Position numbers and translations under genes: made by a program. The notes under the pieces were generated by a model, which had not been told where the DNA came from, did no database searches, and saw only the letters and a program-made list of their open reading frames with translations. Positions 7,718-19,624 of a DNA stretch of 55,949 nucleotides are shown here, piece after piece. The number at the start of each line of letters is the position of its first letter. The first letter of the stretch is position 1. This DNA is from Stutzerimonas nosocomialis (lineage in GTDB: Bacteria; Pseudomonadota; Gammaproteobacteria; Pseudomonadales; Pseudomonadaceae): positions 1-55,949 of the forward strand of contig NZ_QLAE01000032.1 in the NCBI RefSeq assembly GCF_005876855.1. The letters are read 5' to 3'.

Positions 7718-8029
7718 ATGTACGCAGTTATCGTAACCGGCGGCAAGCAATACAAGGTTGCCGAAGGTGAATACCTGAAGATTGAAAAGCTCGAAGTTGC
7801 CACTGGCGAAGCGGTCACTTTCGATCGCGTTCTGCTGATCGGCAACGGCGACGACGTCACCATCGGTGCTCCGGTGGTCGATGGTGCCAAAGTCACCGCT
7901 GAAGTGGTTGCCCAGGGCCGCCACGACAAAGTGACCATCATCAAGTTCCGCCGTCGTAAGCACCACATGAAGCGTCAGGGCCACCGTCAGTGGTTCACTG
8001 AGGTCAAAATCACCGGTATTCAGGGCTGA
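7718..8029 (+). CDS. rplU: 50S ribosomal protein L21
   Basis: Primary 23S rRNA-binding protein of the large subunit. The 103-residue sequence begins [14 protein letters not shown] and contains the basic [24 protein letters not shown] signature of bL21. The ATG at 7718 follows ACGGAGA with normal spacing. It is the first gene of the rplU-rpmA unit, 33 bases ahead of rpmA. The leader of about 130 bases could carry regulation, but I see no recognised element in it. Confidence 0.98.
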   Translation: MYAVIVTGGKQYKVAEGEYLKIEKLEVATGEAVTFDRVLLIGNGDDVTIGAPVVDGAKVTAEVVAQGRHDKVTIIKFRRRKHHMKRQGHRQWFTEVKITGIQG

Positions 8030-8062
8030 TTCGCCTGAATCCTCTATAGGAGTATTGAACTC

Positions 8063-8320
8063 ATGGCACACAAAAAAGCTGGCGGTTCTACCCGCAACGG
8101 TCGCGATTCCGAAAGTAAACGCCTTGGCGTGAAGATGTATGGCGGCCAGGCCATCAAGGCCGGCAACATCATCGTTCGCCAGCGCGGCACCGAGTTCCAC
8201 GCTGGTTACGGCGTTGGCATGGGCAAGGACCACACCCTGTTCGCGAAAGTGGAAGGCGTGGTCAAGTTCGAAGTGAAGGGCGCTTTCGGCCGTCGCTACG
8301 TGAGCGTCGTCGCGGCCTGA
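8063..8320 (+). CDS. rpmA: 50S ribosomal protein L27
   Basis: Large-subunit protein whose N-terminus reaches the peptidyl-transferase centre. The 85-residue protein begins [22 protein letters not shown], the diagnostic bL27 start, with no N-terminal pre-sequence of the Firmicutes type. TAGGAG stands ahead of the ATG at 8063. It is co-transcribed with rplU and followed immediately by a strong intrinsic terminator, so obg downstream probably has its own promoter. Confidence 0.98.
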   Translation: MAHKKAGGSTRNGRDSESKRLGVKMYGGQAIKAGNIIVRQRGTEFHAGYGVGMGKDHTLFAKVEGVVKFEVKGAFGRRYVSVVAA

Positions 8321-8334
8321 TCGCGACGTTGCTG

Positions 8335-8366
8335 AAAAAGCCCTGTCATGCGACGGGGCTTTTTTG
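8335..8366 (+). terminator. Intrinsic terminator of rplU-rpmA
   Basis: AAAAAGCCCTGTC, loop ATGC, GACGGGGCTTTTTT: a 13-base stem with one G-U pair, ending in a T-run. Classical rho-independent terminator 15 bases after the rpmA stop. Confidence 0.9.
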
Positions 8367-8398
8367 TTTCTGTATCCTGTTGAGCTGTTAACCGGTAG

Positions 8399-9751
<1,353 letters not shown>

Positions 9752-9822
9752 TCGTCGTGCGACGCGCCGGTGCAATCGCCGGCTGCGCCTTGAAGGATTG
9801 ATCGGATCATAAGGCGGGCATG

Positions 9823-10938
9823 ATGCGGGACAAGGTGACCGGCGCGCGGCGCTGGGTGGTTAAGATTGGCAGCGCGTTGCTGACGGCCGATGGCCGCGGT
9901 CTGGACCAGGCGGCGATGGCGGTCTGGGTGGAGCAGATGGTGGCGCTGCGCGAGGCTGGGGTCGAGCTGGTGCTGGTTTCCTCCGGTGCGGTGGCAGCCG
10001 GCATGAGCCGGCTTGGCTGGAGTGCTCGGCCGAAGGCGATGCATGAGCTGCAGGCGGCCGCCGCGATCGGGCAGATGGGGTTGGTGCAGGCCTGGGAGTC
10101 GAGTTTCGCCCGTCATCAGCGCCACACCGCGCAGATCCTCCTGACCCATGACGATCTTTCCGATCGCAAGCGCTACCTCAATGCGCGCAGCACCCTGCGC
10201 ACCCTGATCCAGTTCGGCGCCATCCCGGTGATCAACGAGAACGACACGGTCGTGACCGACGAGATCCGCTTCGGCGACAACGACACCCTCGCGGCCCTGG
10301 TCGCGAATCTGGTCGAGGCGGACCTGCTGGTGATCCTCACCGATCGCGACGGGATGTTCGACGCCGACCCCCGGGTCAATCCGGATGCGCTGCTGATCAG
10401 CGAGGCGCGTGCCGACGATCCGGCGCTGGATGCCGTGGCTGGCGGCACGGGTGGCGCGCTGGGGCGTGGCGGCATGCAGACCAAGCTGCGGGCGGCTCGG
10501 CTGGCGGCGCGTTCCGGTGCTCATACCGTGATCGTGGGCGGGCGCATCGAGCAGGTGCTGGCGCGTCTGAAGGCTGGCGAGCGTCTGGGTACCCTGCTCG
10601 CGCCGGAGCGTAGCCGCCATGCGGCACGCAAGCAGTGGCTCGCGGGGCATCTGCAGACGCGCGGCACGCTGACGCTCGATGCCGGTGCGGCCCAGGCGCT
10701 GGGTTCCGGGCGCAGCCTGCTGCCGGTCGGCGTGCGGGCGGTGCAGGGGGGCTTCCGTCGGGGCGAAATGGTGGTCTGCATCGATCCGCAGGGACGAGAG
10801 ATCGCTCGCGGCCTGGTCAACTACAGCGCGCTCGAGGCTCAGCGAATCCTGGGTCATGCTTCGGACGATATCGAGAAGCTGCTCGGCTATGTCGATGAGC
10901 CCGAACTCATTCATCGCGACAATCTGATCCTGGTGTGA
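9823..10938 (+). CDS. proB: Glutamate 5-kinase
   Basis: Phosphorylates L-glutamate to gamma-glutamyl phosphate, the first step of proline synthesis. An amino-acid kinase domain occupies about residues 1-260 ([59 protein letters not shown]). A C-terminal PUA domain follows (about 275-355), as in E. coli ProB. Of two adjacent ATGs (9820 and 9823) I chose the second because it gives the family start [28 protein letters not shown] serves either. Total 371 residues. It is co-directional with obg and creA, with a gap of only seven bases to creA, so the two probably share a transcript. Confidence 0.97.
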   Translation: MRDKVTGARRWVVKIGSALLTADGRGLDQAAMAVWVEQMVALREAGVELVLVSSGAVAAGMSRLGWSARPKAMHELQAAAAIGQMGLVQAWESSFARHQRHTAQILLTHDDLSDRKRYLNARSTLRTLIQFGAIPVINENDTVVTDEIRFGDNDTLAALVANLVEADLLVILTDRDGMFDADPRVNPDALLISEARADDPALDAVAGGTGGALGRGGMQTKLRAARLAARSGAHTVIVGGRIEQVLARLKAGERLGTLLAPERSRHAARKQWLAGHLQTRGTLTLDAGAAQALGSGRSLLPVGVRAVQGGFRRGEMVVCIDPQGREIARGLVNYSALEAQRILGHASDDIEKLLGYVDEPELIHRDNLILV

Positions 10939-10945
10939 GGTGGTG

Positions 10946-11416
10946 ATGGCCTCGGCGAAAACGATCGTGACCGCTGCGCTGCTGCTGTTGCCGGCGGTGG
11001 GGCAGGGGCGGGAAATCGGCGAAGTCGATACGGTGTTCAAGTGGCTCGGCCCCAATCACAAGATCGTGGTCGAGGCGTTCGATGATCCCAAGGTGTCGGG
11101 CGTCACCTGCTACCTGTCGCGGGCCAAGACCGGCGGTATCAAGGGTGGGCTGGGCCTGGCGGAGGATCGTGCCGAGGCATCCATCGCCTGTCGCCAGGTC
11201 GGGCCGATCCGCTTCGATCAGGGGCTCAAGGATGGCGAGACGGTCTTTCGCGAGCGCACTTCGCTGGTGTTCAAGACCATGCAGGTGGTGCGCTTCTTCG
11301 ATCGGGAGCGCAGCACGCTGGTCTATCTGGTCTACAGCGACCGGGTGATCGAAGGCAGTCCGCAGAACGCGGTCACGGCGATTCCGATCCTGCCCTGGGC
11401 CGAGTCGGTGCGCTGA
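10946..11416 (+). CDS. creA: CreA family periplasmic protein
   Basis: A 156-residue CreA-family protein. The family is exported or periplasmic and its biochemical role is not established. A short signal peptide is visible ([21 protein letters not shown]). The core has the family motifs [42 protein letters not shown], and [10 protein letters not shown] and [17 protein letters not shown]. Two conserved cysteines (in VTCYLS and IACRQV) could form a disulfide. Three in-frame starts lie together (GTG 10940, GTG 10943, ATG 10946); the ATG was chosen with GAGG just before it. It follows proB directly and converges on rpsT across a shared terminator. Confidence 0.93.
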   Translation: MASAKTIVTAALLLLPAVGQGREIGEVDTVFKWLGPNHKIVVEAFDDPKVSGVTCYLSRAKTGGIKGGLGLAEDRAEASIACRQVGPIRFDQGLKDGETVFRERTSLVFKTMQVVRFFDRERSTLVYLVYSDRVIEGSPQNAVTAIPILPWAESVR

Positions 11417-11457
11417 GCGGTGCGCGCGCTGGCTCAAGGGGTCTCTCTTGCAGGCAC

Positions 11458-11485
11458 AAAAAAACCGGCACATGGCCGGTTTTTT
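11458..11485. terminator. Bidirectional intrinsic terminator between creA and rpsT
   Basis: An A-run, CCGGC, short loop, GGCCGG and a T-run form a stem with A/T tracts on both sides, so it can terminate creA on the plus strand and rpsT on the minus strand. Confidence 0.88.
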
Positions 11486-11499
11486 GTTGAACGCTCTAT

Positions 11500-11778
11500 T
11501 TAGGCGGCAGCGGCTTCGCCGAGGGCTTTGATGTGAGCGTTCAGGCGACCCTTGTGACGGGCGGCCTTGTTCTTGTGGATGATGCCCTTGTCGGCCATGC
11601 GGTCGATGACCGGTACGGCTGCCGTGTAGGCGGTGCGGGCTTTTTCCAGGTCCTTGGCGTCGATAGCCTTGACCACGTTCTTGATGTAGGTGCGAACCAT
11701 GGAGCGCAAGCTGGCATTGTGGCTGCGACGCTTCTCAGCCTGAATTGCGCGTTTTTTGGCGGAAGGGCTGTTGGCCAC
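11500..11778 (-). CDS. rpsT: 30S ribosomal protein S20
   Basis: Small-subunit protein binding 16S rRNA helices 9 and 44. Reading from the GTG at 11778 gives a 92-residue protein starting (M)[20 protein letters not shown], the exact family start; GAGGAG lies upstream. There is no ATG at this position, so rpsT uses GTG, which fits the known weak, non-ATG starts of rpsT genes used for autoregulation. A strong promoter (TTGACA, 17 bases, CATGAT) lies about 55 bases upstream. It is divergent from murJ and convergent with creA. Confidence 0.97.
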   Translation of the reverse strand: MANSPSAKKRAIQAEKRRSHNASLRSMVRTYIKNVVKAIDAKDLEKARTAYTAAVPVIDRMADKGIIHKNKAARHKGRLNAHIKALGEAAAA

Positions 11779-11830
11779 CGTCGAACTCCTCGAAAACTTG
11801 GGGGGATTGCCGGAACAAATAAGGCCGCGA

Positions 11831-11859
11831 ATCATGCCGATGCACAGAGCGAATGTCAA
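11831..11859 (-). promoter_or_regulatory. Sigma-70 promoter of rpsT
   Basis: On the minus strand, TTGACA (11859-11854), a 17-base spacer, CATGAT (11836-11831). The -35 hexamer is the perfect consensus. The leader to the GTG start would be about 45 bases. Confidence 0.75.
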
Positions 11860-11989
11860 CCCTGGCCATGAAGTCCGAATACTGGTCTGACGGGTGGGCG
11901 CTGGTTAAACTCGCGCGCTCGTTTCCTGTCGTATTGGGCCATCGGGCAATTCGTCCGACCCTATGCGCTGCAATCAGTTAGGAACACAC

Positions 11990-13537
11990 ATGTCTGAGAC
12001 ATCCGGCAAAGGCGGTTTGCTGCGCTCCAGTGCAGTGGTCAGCGTGATGACGCTGTTTTCCCGGGTGCTGGGGATGGTACGCGACATGGTGGTGGCGAGC
12101 TACTTCGGCTCGGGCGCGGCGGCGGACGCCTTCTTCATCGCCTTCAAGATCCCCAACTTCCTGCGCCGGCTGTTCGCCGAAGGGGCCTTCGCGCAGGCCT
12201 TCGTGCCGGTGCTGTCCGAGTATCGCACCAAGCGCAGCCTGGCCGAGGTCAAGCTGCTGGTCGACCGCACGGCCGGTACGCTCGGCCTGACCCTTACGGC
12301 GCTGACGGCGCTCGGGGTGGTGGCGTCGCCCTACCTGATCATGCTCTTCGCGCCGGGCTTTCGCGGTGAGCCCGAAAAGCTGCAGCTGGCCGGCGAGCTG
12401 TTGCGCATCACCTTTCCCTATCTGTTGCTGATTTCGCTGACGGCGTTCACGGCCGGCGTGCTCAACAGCTATGGGCGCTTCGCCGTGCCGGCCTTCACCC
12501 CGGTACTGCTCAACGTCTGCATGATCGGCGCCGCGGTGCTGCTGTCCCCGTATTTCGAGCAACCGATCATGTCGCTGGCCTGGGGGGTGCTGATCGCCGG
12601 GGTGGTTCAGCTCGGCTTCCAGCTGCCGTTCGTGGCGCGCCTGGGGCTGCTGCCGAGGCCGCGGATAAAGCGCGACGACGAGGGCGTCAAGCGCATCATG
12701 CTGCTGATGGTGCCGGCGCTGTTCGGGGTGTCGGTCAGCCAGATCAACCTGCTGCTCGACACGGTGCTCGCATCCTTCCTGCAAACTGGCAGCGTGTCCT
12801 GGCTGTACTACGCCGATCGGCTGTCCGAGCTGCCCCTCGGGGCCTTCGGCATCGCGATCGGGACCGTGATCCTGCCCAGCCTGTCCCGCCAGCATGCCGG
12901 TGCCGATCCGAAAGGGTTCTCGGCCACCCTCGACTGGGCGTTGCGCATGGTGCTGCTGGTCGGCGTGCCGGCGGCGCTGGCGCTGGGCATCCTGGCCGAG
13001 CCGCTGATCGCCAGCCTGTTCTTCTATGGCGCCATGAGCGAGGAGGCGGTGGTGCAGTCGGCGGCAGCGCTGCAGGCCTACTCGCTCGGGGTGCTGGCCT
13101 TCATGCTGATCAAGGTGCTGGCGCCCGGTTTCTTCGCCCGTCAGGACCTCAAGTCGCCGGTGCGCATCGCGATCATCTGCATGGTCGCCAACATGGTCTT
13201 CAACCTGCTGCTGATCTGGCCGCTCAAGCACGTCGGCCTGGCGCTGGCCACCTCGTTGTCGTCGATGCTCAACGCCTTCCTGTTGTTCTGGGGGTTGTAC
13301 AGGATCGGCGTCTTCCAGCCGGCGCCGGGCTGGGGGCTGTTCGCGTTTCGCCTGCTGGGCGCGTGCGCGGCGATGGTGTCGGTGGTGTGGTGGCTGAACG
13401 TGCCGTCGGCCGAGTGGTTCTCCTGGGGATGGCAGCGCCGGGCGCTGCAGCTGGCGTTGCTGGTGACCGGCGGGCTGGCGGCTTTCGCTCTGGGGCTGCT
13501 GGTGCTGGGCTTGCGGCCGCGCCACTTGCGTCACTGA
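11990..13537 (+). CDS. murJ: Lipid II flippase MurJ (MviN)
   Basis: Inner-membrane MOP-superfamily transporter that flips lipid II to the periplasmic face for peptidoglycan synthesis. The 515-residue protein has about 14 membrane segments. It carries the family signatures LLRSSAVVSVMTLFSRVLGMVRDMVVASYFG, ADAFFIAFKIPNFLRRLFAEGAFAQAFVPVL, and LLDTVLASFLQTGSVSWLYYADRL with PLGAFGIAIGTVILPSLSRQHA. The ATG at 11990 was preferred over 11963 because AGGAAC precedes it and the protein then starts just before the conserved region. It is divergent from rpsT and upstream of ribF, the standard pseudomonad order. Confidence 0.96.
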   Translation: MSETSGKGGLLRSSAVVSVMTLFSRVLGMVRDMVVASYFGSGAAADAFFIAFKIPNFLRRLFAEGAFAQAFVPVLSEYRTKRSLAEVKLLVDRTAGTLGLTLTALTALGVVASPYLIMLFAPGFRGEPEKLQLAGELLRITFPYLLLISLTAFTAGVLNSYGRFAVPAFTPVLLNVCMIGAAVLLSPYFEQPIMSLAWGVLIAGVVQLGFQLPFVARLGLLPRPRIKRDDEGVKRIMLLMVPALFGVSVSQINLLLDTVLASFLQTGSVSWLYYADRLSELPLGAFGIAIGTVILPSLSRQHAGADPKGFSATLDWALRMVLLVGVPAALALGILAEPLIASLFFYGAMSEEAVVQSAAALQAYSLGVLAFMLIKVLAPGFFARQDLKSPVRIAIICMVANMVFNLLLIWPLKHVGLALATSLSSMLNAFLLFWGLYRIGVFQPAPGWGLFAFRLLGACAAMVSVVWWLNVPSAEWFSWGWQRRALQLALLVTGGLAAFALGLLVLGLRPRHLRH

Positions 13538-13596
13538 TCGCCCGCGCCGTCGATCCACGGGTGCAGTGACGCTGTCCGCGCTACCCGCCGCGTGCG

Positions 13597-13602
13597 TATA
13601 AT
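13597..13602 (+). promoter_or_regulatory. Perfect -10 hexamer ahead of ribF
   Basis: TATAAT 29 bases before the ribF ATG. No good -35 lies at 16-18 bases (CTGTCC at 19 bases is the closest). Probably the promoter of the ribF-ileS-lspA-fkpB unit. Confidence 0.5.
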
Positions 13603-13630
13603 TGGCCACTTTACGATCAAGAAGTGCGGT

Positions 13631-14581
13631 ATGCAGCTGGTTCGAGGTCTACAGAGTCTGCAACCCCGGCATCGGGGGTGCGTCGCCACCATCGGCAATT
13701 TCGACGGCGTGCACCGGGGGCATCAGGCCATCCTGGCGCGTCTGCGCGAGCGCGCGGCCGAGCTCGGGCTGCCGAGCTGCGTGGTGATTTTCGAACCCCA
13801 GCCGCGGGAATATTTCGCGCCCGGCCAGGCACCCGCACGCTTGACCCGCCTGCGCGAGAAGCTCGAGCTGCTGGCCGAGCAGGGCGTCGATCGCGTGCTC
13901 TGTCTGGCCTTCAACCGCCGCCTGCGCGAGCTCAGCGCCGCCGAGTTCGTCCATGCGGTGCTCGTCGAGGGGCTGGGCGTCGAGCACCTGGAAGTGGGCG
14001 ACGATTTTCGCTTCGGCTGTGACCGGGCCGGGGATTTCGATTTCCTGCGCAGGGCCGGCGCCGTCGAGGGCTTCACCGTCGAGTCGGCGACCACCATCGA
14101 GGTCGATGGCGAACGGGTCAGCAGCACGCGGTTGCGCGCCGCGCTGGCGGCAGCGGACTTTGCCCTGGCCGAGCGGCTGCTGGGCAGACCCTTCGCCATC
14201 ACCGGGCGTGTTCTGCATGGCCAGAAGCTCGGTCGGCAGCTCGATGCGCCGACCGCGAACATTCAGCTCAAGCGGCGCCGGCCTCCGGTCGACGGCGTGT
14301 TCACCGTCAGCGCCGAGCTGGACGGCCGGCAATGGCCCGGTGTGGCCAACATCGGCATGCGGCCTTCGGTGAAAAGCGACGGCCAACCGCATCTGGAAGT
14401 GCATCTGCTGGACTATGCCGGCGACCTGTACGGGCGCCGGTTGCGGATCACCTTCCATCGCAAGCTGCGCGACGAGCAGCGTTTCGCCTCTCTGGAGGCG
14501 CTCAAGGCAGCGATCGACGCGGACATCGCTGCTGCCCGTGCCTATTGGCGGGCTTCACCCTCTACCATGAGCCAGGACTGA
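13631..14581 (+). CDS. ribF: Bifunctional riboflavin kinase / FAD synthetase
   Basis: Converts riboflavin to FMN and FMN to FAD. The N-terminal FAD synthetase (nucleotidyltransferase) domain covers about residues 1-180, with the HxGH-like motif [11 protein letters not shown] at residues 22-32 and a later [23 protein letters not shown] segment. The C-terminal riboflavin kinase domain (about 185-310) has [27 protein letters not shown], and [24 protein letters not shown]. 316 residues is the usual length. The ATG at 13631 was chosen over an upstream GTG because the protein then begins [10 protein letters not shown], close to the E. coli start. It ends one base before ileS, so the two are translationally linked. 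Confidence 0.96.
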   Translation: MQLVRGLQSLQPRHRGCVATIGNFDGVHRGHQAILARLRERAAELGLPSCVVIFEPQPREYFAPGQAPARLTRLREKLELLAEQGVDRVLCLAFNRRLRELSAAEFVHAVLVEGLGVEHLEVGDDFRFGCDRAGDFDFLRRAGAVEGFTVESATTIEVDGERVSSTRLRAALAAADFALAERLLGRPFAITGRVLHGQKLGRQLDAPTANIQLKRRRPPVDGVFTVSAELDGRQWPGVANIGMRPSVKSDGQPHLEVHLLDYAGDLYGRRLRITFHRKLRDEQRFASLEALKAAIDADIAAARAYWRASPSTMSQD

Positions 14582-14582
14582 A

Positions 14583-17414
14583 ATGACCGATTACAAAGCG
14601 ACCCTCAATCTGCCGGCCACGGCATTTCCGATGAAGGCCGGTCTGCCCCAGCGCGAGCCGGAGATTCTGCAGCGCTGGAACAGCATCGATCTGTACCGGA
14701 AACTGCGGCAGATTGGAGAGGGTCGCCCGAAGTTCATCCTGCATGACGGCCCGCCCTACGCGAACGGCAGCATTCACATCGGTCATGCGGTGAACAAGGT
14801 CATCAAGGACATGATCGTCCGCTCCAAGACCCTGGCCGGCTTCGACGCACCCTACGTGCCGGGCTGGGATTGCCATGGCCTGCCGATCGAGCACAAGGTC
14901 GAGATCACTTTTGGCAAGAACCAGCCTGCCGATCTGACCCGCGAGCGCTGCCGCGCCTATGCCGCCGAGCAGATCGAAGGGCAGAAGGCCGACTTCATCC
15001 GCCTCGGCGTGCTCGGCGAATGGGACAACCCCTATCGCACCATGGACTTTGCCAACGAGGCCGGCGAAATCCGCGCGCTGGCGAAGATGGTCGAGGGCGG
15101 CTTCGTCTTCAAGGGCCTGAAGCCGGTGAACTGGTGCTTCGATTGCGGCTCCGCCCTGGCCGAGGCGGAGGTCGAATATCAGGACAAGAAGTCCGATGCG
15201 ATCGACGTCGCCTTCCAGGTCGAGGACGCGGACAAGCTCGCCGCGGCCTTCGGTATCGCGGCGTTGTCCAGACCGACCAGCATCGTCATCTGGACCACCA
15301 CGCCCTGGACCATTCCGGCCAACCAGGCGCTCAACGTCCATCCCGACTTCAGCTATGCGCTGGTCGATACCGGCGACAGCCTGCTGGTGCTCGCCGAGGC
15401 GCTGGTCGAATCCTGCCTGCAGCGCTACGGTCTGCAGGGCGAAATCATTGCCCGCTGCGAGGGCAGGGCGCTGGAACTCATCCGGTTCCGCCACCCGTTC
15501 TATGAGCGCTTCGCACCGGTGTACCTGGCCGAGTACGTGGAAACCGGCGCCGGCACCGGCATCGTCCACTCGGCGCCCGCATACGGTGAGGATGACTTCC
15601 GCTCCTGCAAGCAGTACGGCATGGAGAACGACGACATTCTCAGCCCGGTGCAGAGCCATGGCGTCTACGTATCGGATCTGCCGTTCTTCGGCGGCCAGTT
15701 CATCTGGAAGGCCAACCCGCAGATCGTCGAGAAGCTGCGTGAAATCGGCGCGCTGCTCAAGCACGAATCGATCCAGCACAGCTACATGCACTGCTGGCGG
15801 CACAAGACGCCGCTGATCTATCGCGCCACGGCGCAGTGGTTCGTCGGCATGGACAAGGTCGCCCACGACGGCAGCTCCCTGCGTCGTCGTGCGCTGGACG
15901 CCATCGAGCAGACCGAGTTCGTCCCCGCCTGGGGCCAGGCGCGGCTGCACGGCATGATCGCCGGGCGTCCGGACTGGTGTATCTCGCGTCAGCGGACCTG
16001 GGGCGTGCCGATTCCGTTCTTCCTGCACAAGGAAAGCGGCGAGCTGCATCCGCGCACCGTCGAGCTGATGGAGGCGGTGGCGCAGCGCGTGGAACAGGGC
16101 GGCATCGAGGCCTGGTCGAAGCTGGATGCGGCCGAGCTGCTGGGTGACGAAGCGGCGCAGTACGAGAAAATCAGCGACACCCTGGACGTCTGGTTCGACT
16201 CCGGTACCACGCATTGGCACGTGATGCGCGGCTCGCACCCGATGGGGCATGAAAGCGGCCCGCGTGCCGACCTGTACCTGGAAGGGTCCGACCAGCACCG
16301 TGGCTGGTTCCACTCCTCGCTGCTGACCGGCTCGGCGATCGACGGACACGCGCCTTACAGGGGGCTGCTGACCCACGGCTTCGTGGTCGACGAGAACGGC
16401 CGCAAGATGTCCAAGTCCCTGGGCAACGTCGTTGCGCCGCAGGAGGTCACCGACAGTCTCGGTGCCGACATCCTGCGCCTGTGGGTGGCGTCCACCGATT
16501 ATTCCGGCGAGATGGCGGTTTCCAAGGTCATCCTGCAGCGCAGCGCGGATTCCTATCGGCGCATTCGTAATACCGCGCGCTTCCTGCTGAGCAATCTCGA
16601 CGGTTTCGATCCCGCGCAGCACCTGGTTCCGGTTGATCAGCTGATCGCGCTCGACCGCTGGGCGATCGATCGCGCCCTGCTGTTGCAGCGGGAAATCGAG
16701 GAAGCCTACGGTAGCTACAAGTTCTGGAACGTCTATCAGAAAGTGCACAACTTCTGCGTACAGGAACTGGGCGGCTTCTACCTCGACATCATCAAGGATC
16801 GTCAGTACACCACCGGTTCCGACAGCCTGCCGCGGCGCTCCTGCCAGACGGCGCTGTACCACATCGCCGAGGCGCTGGTGCGCTGGATCGCGCCGATCCT
16901 GTCGTTCACCGCCGATGAGATCTGGCAGTACCTGCCCGGCGAGCGTAACGAGTCGGTGATGCTCAACACCTGGTACGAAGGCCTCAGCGAGCTGCCGGGC
17001 GATGCCGAGCTGGATCGTGCGTTCTGGGACAAGGTCATGGCGGTCAAGGCGGCGGTGAACAAGGAGCTGGAAACCCAGCGCGCCGCCAAGACCATCGGTG
17101 GCAACCTCCAGGCCGAGGTGGTGCTCTATGCCGAAGAGGCGCTGGTAAGCGATCTGGCCAAGCTGGGCGGCGAGTTGCGCTTCGTGCTGATCACCTCGGC
17201 GGTGACGGTAGCGCCTCTCGCCGAGGCGCCGGCCGAAGCCGTGCAGAGCGAGCTGCCCGGCCTCAAGCTTCGGATCAGCAAGACCGGCCACGCCAAGTGC
17301 GGCCGATGCTGGCATCACCTGCCTGACGTGGGCACCCATGCCGCGCATCCCGAAATCTGCGGTCGCTGCCTGGACAACATCGAAGGCAGCGGTGAGGTTC
17401 GCCACTATGCGTGA
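14583..17414 (+). CDS. ileS: Isoleucyl-tRNA synthetase
   Basis: Class I aminoacyl-tRNA synthetase, 943 residues. HIGH is visible at residues 65-68 ([12 protein letters not shown]), KMSKS at 608-612, the CP1 editing region with [14 protein letters not shown], and the anticodon-binding domain with [23 protein letters not shown]. The C-terminal zinc-binding region [24 protein letters not shown] retains four cysteines. This is the typical bacterial (IleS1) form, close to the E. coli length. It sits in the conserved ribF-ileS-lspA-fkpB-ispH order, starting one base after the ribF stop. Confidence 0.98.
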   Translation: MTDYKATLNLPATAFPMKAGLPQREPEILQRWNSIDLYRKLRQIGEGRPKFILHDGPPYANGSIHIGHAVNKVIKDMIVRSKTLAGFDAPYVPGWDCHGLPIEHKVEITFGKNQPADLTRERCRAYAAEQIEGQKADFIRLGVLGEWDNPYRTMDFANEAGEIRALAKMVEGGFVFKGLKPVNWCFDCGSALAEAEVEYQDKKSDAIDVAFQVEDADKLAAAFGIAALSRPTSIVIWTTTPWTIPANQALNVHPDFSYALVDTGDSLLVLAEALVESCLQRYGLQGEIIARCEGRALELIRFRHPFYERFAPVYLAEYVETGAGTGIVHSAPAYGEDDFRSCKQYGMENDDILSPVQSHGVYVSDLPFFGGQFIWKANPQIVEKLREIGALLKHESIQHSYMHCWRHKTPLIYRATAQWFVGMDKVAHDGSSLRRRALDAIEQTEFVPAWGQARLHGMIAGRPDWCISRQRTWGVPIPFFLHKESGELHPRTVELMEAVAQRVEQGGIEAWSKLDAAELLGDEAAQYEKISDTLDVWFDSGTTHWHVMRGSHPMGHESGPRADLYLEGSDQHRGWFHSSLLTGSAIDGHAPYRGLLTHGFVVDENGRKMSKSLGNVVAPQEVTDSLGADILRLWVASTDYSGEMAVSKVILQRSADSYRRIRNTARFLLSNLDGFDPAQHLVPVDQLIALDRWAIDRALLLQREIEEAYGSYKFWNVYQKVHNFCVQELGGFYLDIIKDRQYTTGSDSLPRRSCQTALYHIAEALVRWIAPILSFTADEIWQYLPGERNESVMLNTWYEGLSELPGDAELDRAFWDKVMAVKAAVNKELETQRAAKTIGGNLQAEVVLYAEEALVSDLAKLGGELRFVLITSAVTVAPLAEAPAEAVQSELPGLKLRISKTGHAKCGRCWHHLPDVGTHAAHPEICGRCLDNIEGSGEVRHYA

Positions 17415-17441
17415 TCGACGTTCCGTGTGGGGGGCCAGGCC

Positions 17442-17945
17442 ATGAGTGCCCGCTTCGGCAAGCTGCCCTGGCTCTGGCTCAGCGTGGTGGTGGTCGTGCT
17501 GGATCAGGCGACCAAGTTCTATTTCGAGGGCGCGCTGACGCTGTACCAGCGCATCGAGGTGATTCCCGACTATTTCAGCTGGACGCTGGCCTACAACACC
17601 GGCGCCGCCTTCAGCTTCCTGGCGGATCATTCCGGCTGGCAACGCTGGCTGTTCGCGGCGATCGCCATCGGCGTCAGTGCCGTACTGGTCGTCTGGCTCA
17701 AGCGGCTCAAACCCGACGAAACCTGGCTCGCCATCGCGCTGTCGCTGGTGCTTGGCGGCGCGCTGGGCAACCTCTACGATCGCATGGTGCTGGGCCATGT
17801 GGTCGACTTCATCCTTGTCCACTGGCAGAACCGCTGGTATTTCCCCGCGTTCAACATCGCCGACAGCGCCATCACCGTGGGCGCGATCATGCTGGCGCTG
17901 GACATGTTCAAGGGCAACAAAACCGGAGAACCCGCACATGACTGA
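17442..17945 (+). CDS. lspA: Lipoprotein signal peptidase (SPase II)
   Basis: Inner-membrane aspartic protease that cleaves prolipoprotein signal peptides after lipidation. The 167-residue protein has four membrane segments and the family motifs: LDQATKFY near residue 20, YNTGAAFSFL, GALGNLYDRMVLGHVVDFI, and FPAFNIADSAITVGA. The two catalytic aspartates are those in VVDF and FNIADS. I chose the ATG at 17442, 27 bases after ileS; a GTG at 17427 is an alternative that would add five residues. It overlaps the start of fkpB by eight bases, so the two are translationally coupled. Confidence 0.96.
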   Translation: MSARFGKLPWLWLSVVVVVLDQATKFYFEGALTLYQRIEVIPDYFSWTLAYNTGAAFSFLADHSGWQRWLFAAIAIGVSAVLVVWLKRLKPDETWLAIALSLVLGGALGNLYDRMVLGHVVDFILVHWQNRWYFPAFNIADSAITVGAIMLALDMFKGNKTGEPAHD

Positions 17946-18375
17946 ACAGCGCATCGGGGCTGACTGCCAGGTCACCCTTCACTTCGCGCTCAAGCTGGAA
18001 AACGGCGACGTCGTCGACAGCACCTTCGACAAGAAGCCCGCCACCTTCAAGGTCGGCGACGGCAATCTCTTGCCCGGTTTCGAACAGGCACTGTTCGGGC
18101 TCAAGGCGGGCGACAAGCGTTCGCTCCCGATTCCTCCGGAGCAGGGCTTCGGCCAGGCCAACCCGCAGAACGAACAGGTCATGCCGCGTAGCCAGTTCGA
18201 GGGTATGGAGCTGTCCGAGGGGCTGCTGGTGATCTTCAAGGACGCCGCCAATACCGAGCTGCCCGGCGTGGTGAAGGCCTTCGACGATCAGCAGGTGATC
18301 GTCAACTTCAACCATCCGCTAGCCGGCAAGGCACTGACCTTCGACGTCGAGATCTTCGACGTCCAGCCGGCCTGA
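17938..18375 (+). CDS. fkpB: SlpA-type FKBP peptidyl-prolyl isomerase
   Basis: A 145-residue FKBP of the SlpA/FkpB group, with an insert-in-flap chaperone domain; these act as cytosolic folding catalysts. The sequence has VTLHFALKLENGDVVDSTFDKKPATFKVGDGNLLPGFEQALFGLKAGD, the FKBP core with a truncated active-site region, and FGQANPQNEQVMPRSQF as the flap domain. No signal peptide. The ATG at 17938 lies inside the end of lspA and is preceded by CCGGAGA. It is upstream of ispH in the same direction, as in many gamma-proteobacteria. Confidence 0.95.
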   Translation: MTEQRIGADCQVTLHFALKLENGDVVDSTFDKKPATFKVGDGNLLPGFEQALFGLKAGDKRSLPIPPEQGFGQANPQNEQVMPRSQFEGMELSEGLLVIFKDAANTELPGVVKAFDDQQVIVNFNHPLAGKALTFDVEIFDVQPA

Positions 18376-18477
18376 TCGGCAGACCCGGGCGAGGTCGCCC
18401 GGGTCTGCCCTCTGCGCGCTGCCCGCGCGCGCCACTCGCGTTACACTGACGCCTTTGCCATGCGTGCCGAGATAACC

Positions 18478-19422
18478 ATGCAGATCAAACTCGCAAACCC
18501 CCGCGGCTTCTGTGCCGGTGTCGACCGCGCCATCGAGATCGTCAACCGGGCGCTCGAGGTGTTCGGCCCGCCGATCTACGTTCGCCACGAAGTGGTCCAC
18601 AACAAGTTCGTCGTCGAAGACCTGCGTGCACGTGGTGCCGTGTTCGTCGAAGAACTCGACCAGGTGCCGAACGACGTCATCGTCATCTTCAGTGCGCATG
18701 GCGTTTCCCAGGCGGTTCGTCAGGAAGCCGAGAAGCGTGGGCTTAAGGTGTTCGATGCCACCTGCCCCCTGGTCACCAAGGTGCATCTGGAAGTGACCAA
18801 GTACAGCCGGGAAGGACGTGAATGCGTGCTCATCGGCCACGAGGGGCACCCTGAGGTCGAGGGCACCATGGGCCAGTACGATGACCGCAACGGCGGTGCG
18901 ATCTATCTGGTCGAGGACGAGGAGGACGTGGCGCAGCTCCAGGTGCGCAATCCCGACTCGCTCGCGTTCGTCACCCAGACCACCTTGTCGATGGATGACA
19001 CCAGCCGAGTGATCGACGCGCTGCGGGCGCGCTTCCCGAGCATCGGTGGACCGCGTAAGGACGACATCTGCTACGCCACCCAGAACCGTCAGGATGCGGT
19101 GAAGCAATTGGCCAGGGAATGCGACGTGGTGCTGGTGGTCGGCAGCCCCAACAGCTCCAACTCTAACCGCTTGCGCGAACTCTCCGAGCGAATGGGCACC
19201 CCGGCGTACCTCATCGACGGCGCCGAGGACCTCAGGCAGGCATGGTTCGAGCGCGCGCAGAACATCGGCATCACTGCCGGCGCTTCGGCTCCCGAGGTGC
19301 TGGTGCGCGGCGTGATCGAACAGCTGGGCAAGTGGGGCGCGCAAGGCACCGACGAACTGGCGGGCCGCCCGGAAAACGTGACGTTTTCCATGCCGAAGGA
19401 GTTGCGGCTGAAGGCCGTATAG
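18478..19422 (+). CDS. ispH: 4-hydroxy-3-methylbut-2-enyl diphosphate reductase
   Basis: Last enzyme of the non-mevalonate (MEP) pathway; a 4Fe-4S enzyme making IPP and DMAPP. The three cluster cysteines are visible at C12 ([14 protein letters not shown]), C96 ([11 protein letters not shown]) and C198 ([11 protein letters not shown]). [13 protein letters not shown] and [14 protein letters not shown] are further family motifs. 314 residues is the normal length. The ATG at 18478 was chosen over the upstream one at 18460 because it gives [14 protein letters not shown]. It is the last gene of the ribF-to-ispH run and converges on the minor pilin operon across a strong terminator. Confidence 0.97.
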   Translation: MQIKLANPRGFCAGVDRAIEIVNRALEVFGPPIYVRHEVVHNKFVVEDLRARGAVFVEELDQVPNDVIVIFSAHGVSQAVRQEAEKRGLKVFDATCPLVTKVHLEVTKYSREGRECVLIGHEGHPEVEGTMGQYDDRNGGAIYLVEDEEDVAQLQVRNPDSLAFVTQTTLSMDDTSRVIDALRARFPSIGGPRKDDICYATQNRQDAVKQLARECDVVLVVGSPNSSNSNRLRELSERMGTPAYLIDGAEDLRQAWFERAQNIGITAGASAPEVLVRGVIEQLGKWGAQGTDELAGRPENVTFSMPKELRLKAV

Positions 19423-19575
19423 TCGACCCGTTGCCCTTCGTCTGCTGAAAGGGCTGAAACGCTGGGTGATCGATCGGGCCGGCCACCGGGCGAAGGGGCT
19501 GGCGGGGGCCAGAGCCGCTGAAGCGACAAGGCCGTTGACCGACACTCCATCAGCAACCTTAAAAACAGTGGGAAT

Positions 19576-19611
19576 AAAAAAGGCCAGGAGCCTGCGGCTC
19601 CTGGCCTTTTT
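19576..19611. terminator. Bidirectional intrinsic terminator between ispH and pilE
   Basis: GGCCAGGAGCC (19582-19592), loop TGC, GGCTCCTGGCC (19596-19606): a perfect 11-base stem flanked by an A-run and a T-run. Serves both ispH and the pilin operon. Confidence 0.92.
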
Positions 19612-19624
19612 GCTGTCGCTCAGG

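Noticed and set aside
14562-17975. An 1137-residue minus-strand open frame opposite ileS
   Set aside because: Antisense frame typical of GC-rich genes; ileS on the other strand is fully supported by motifs.
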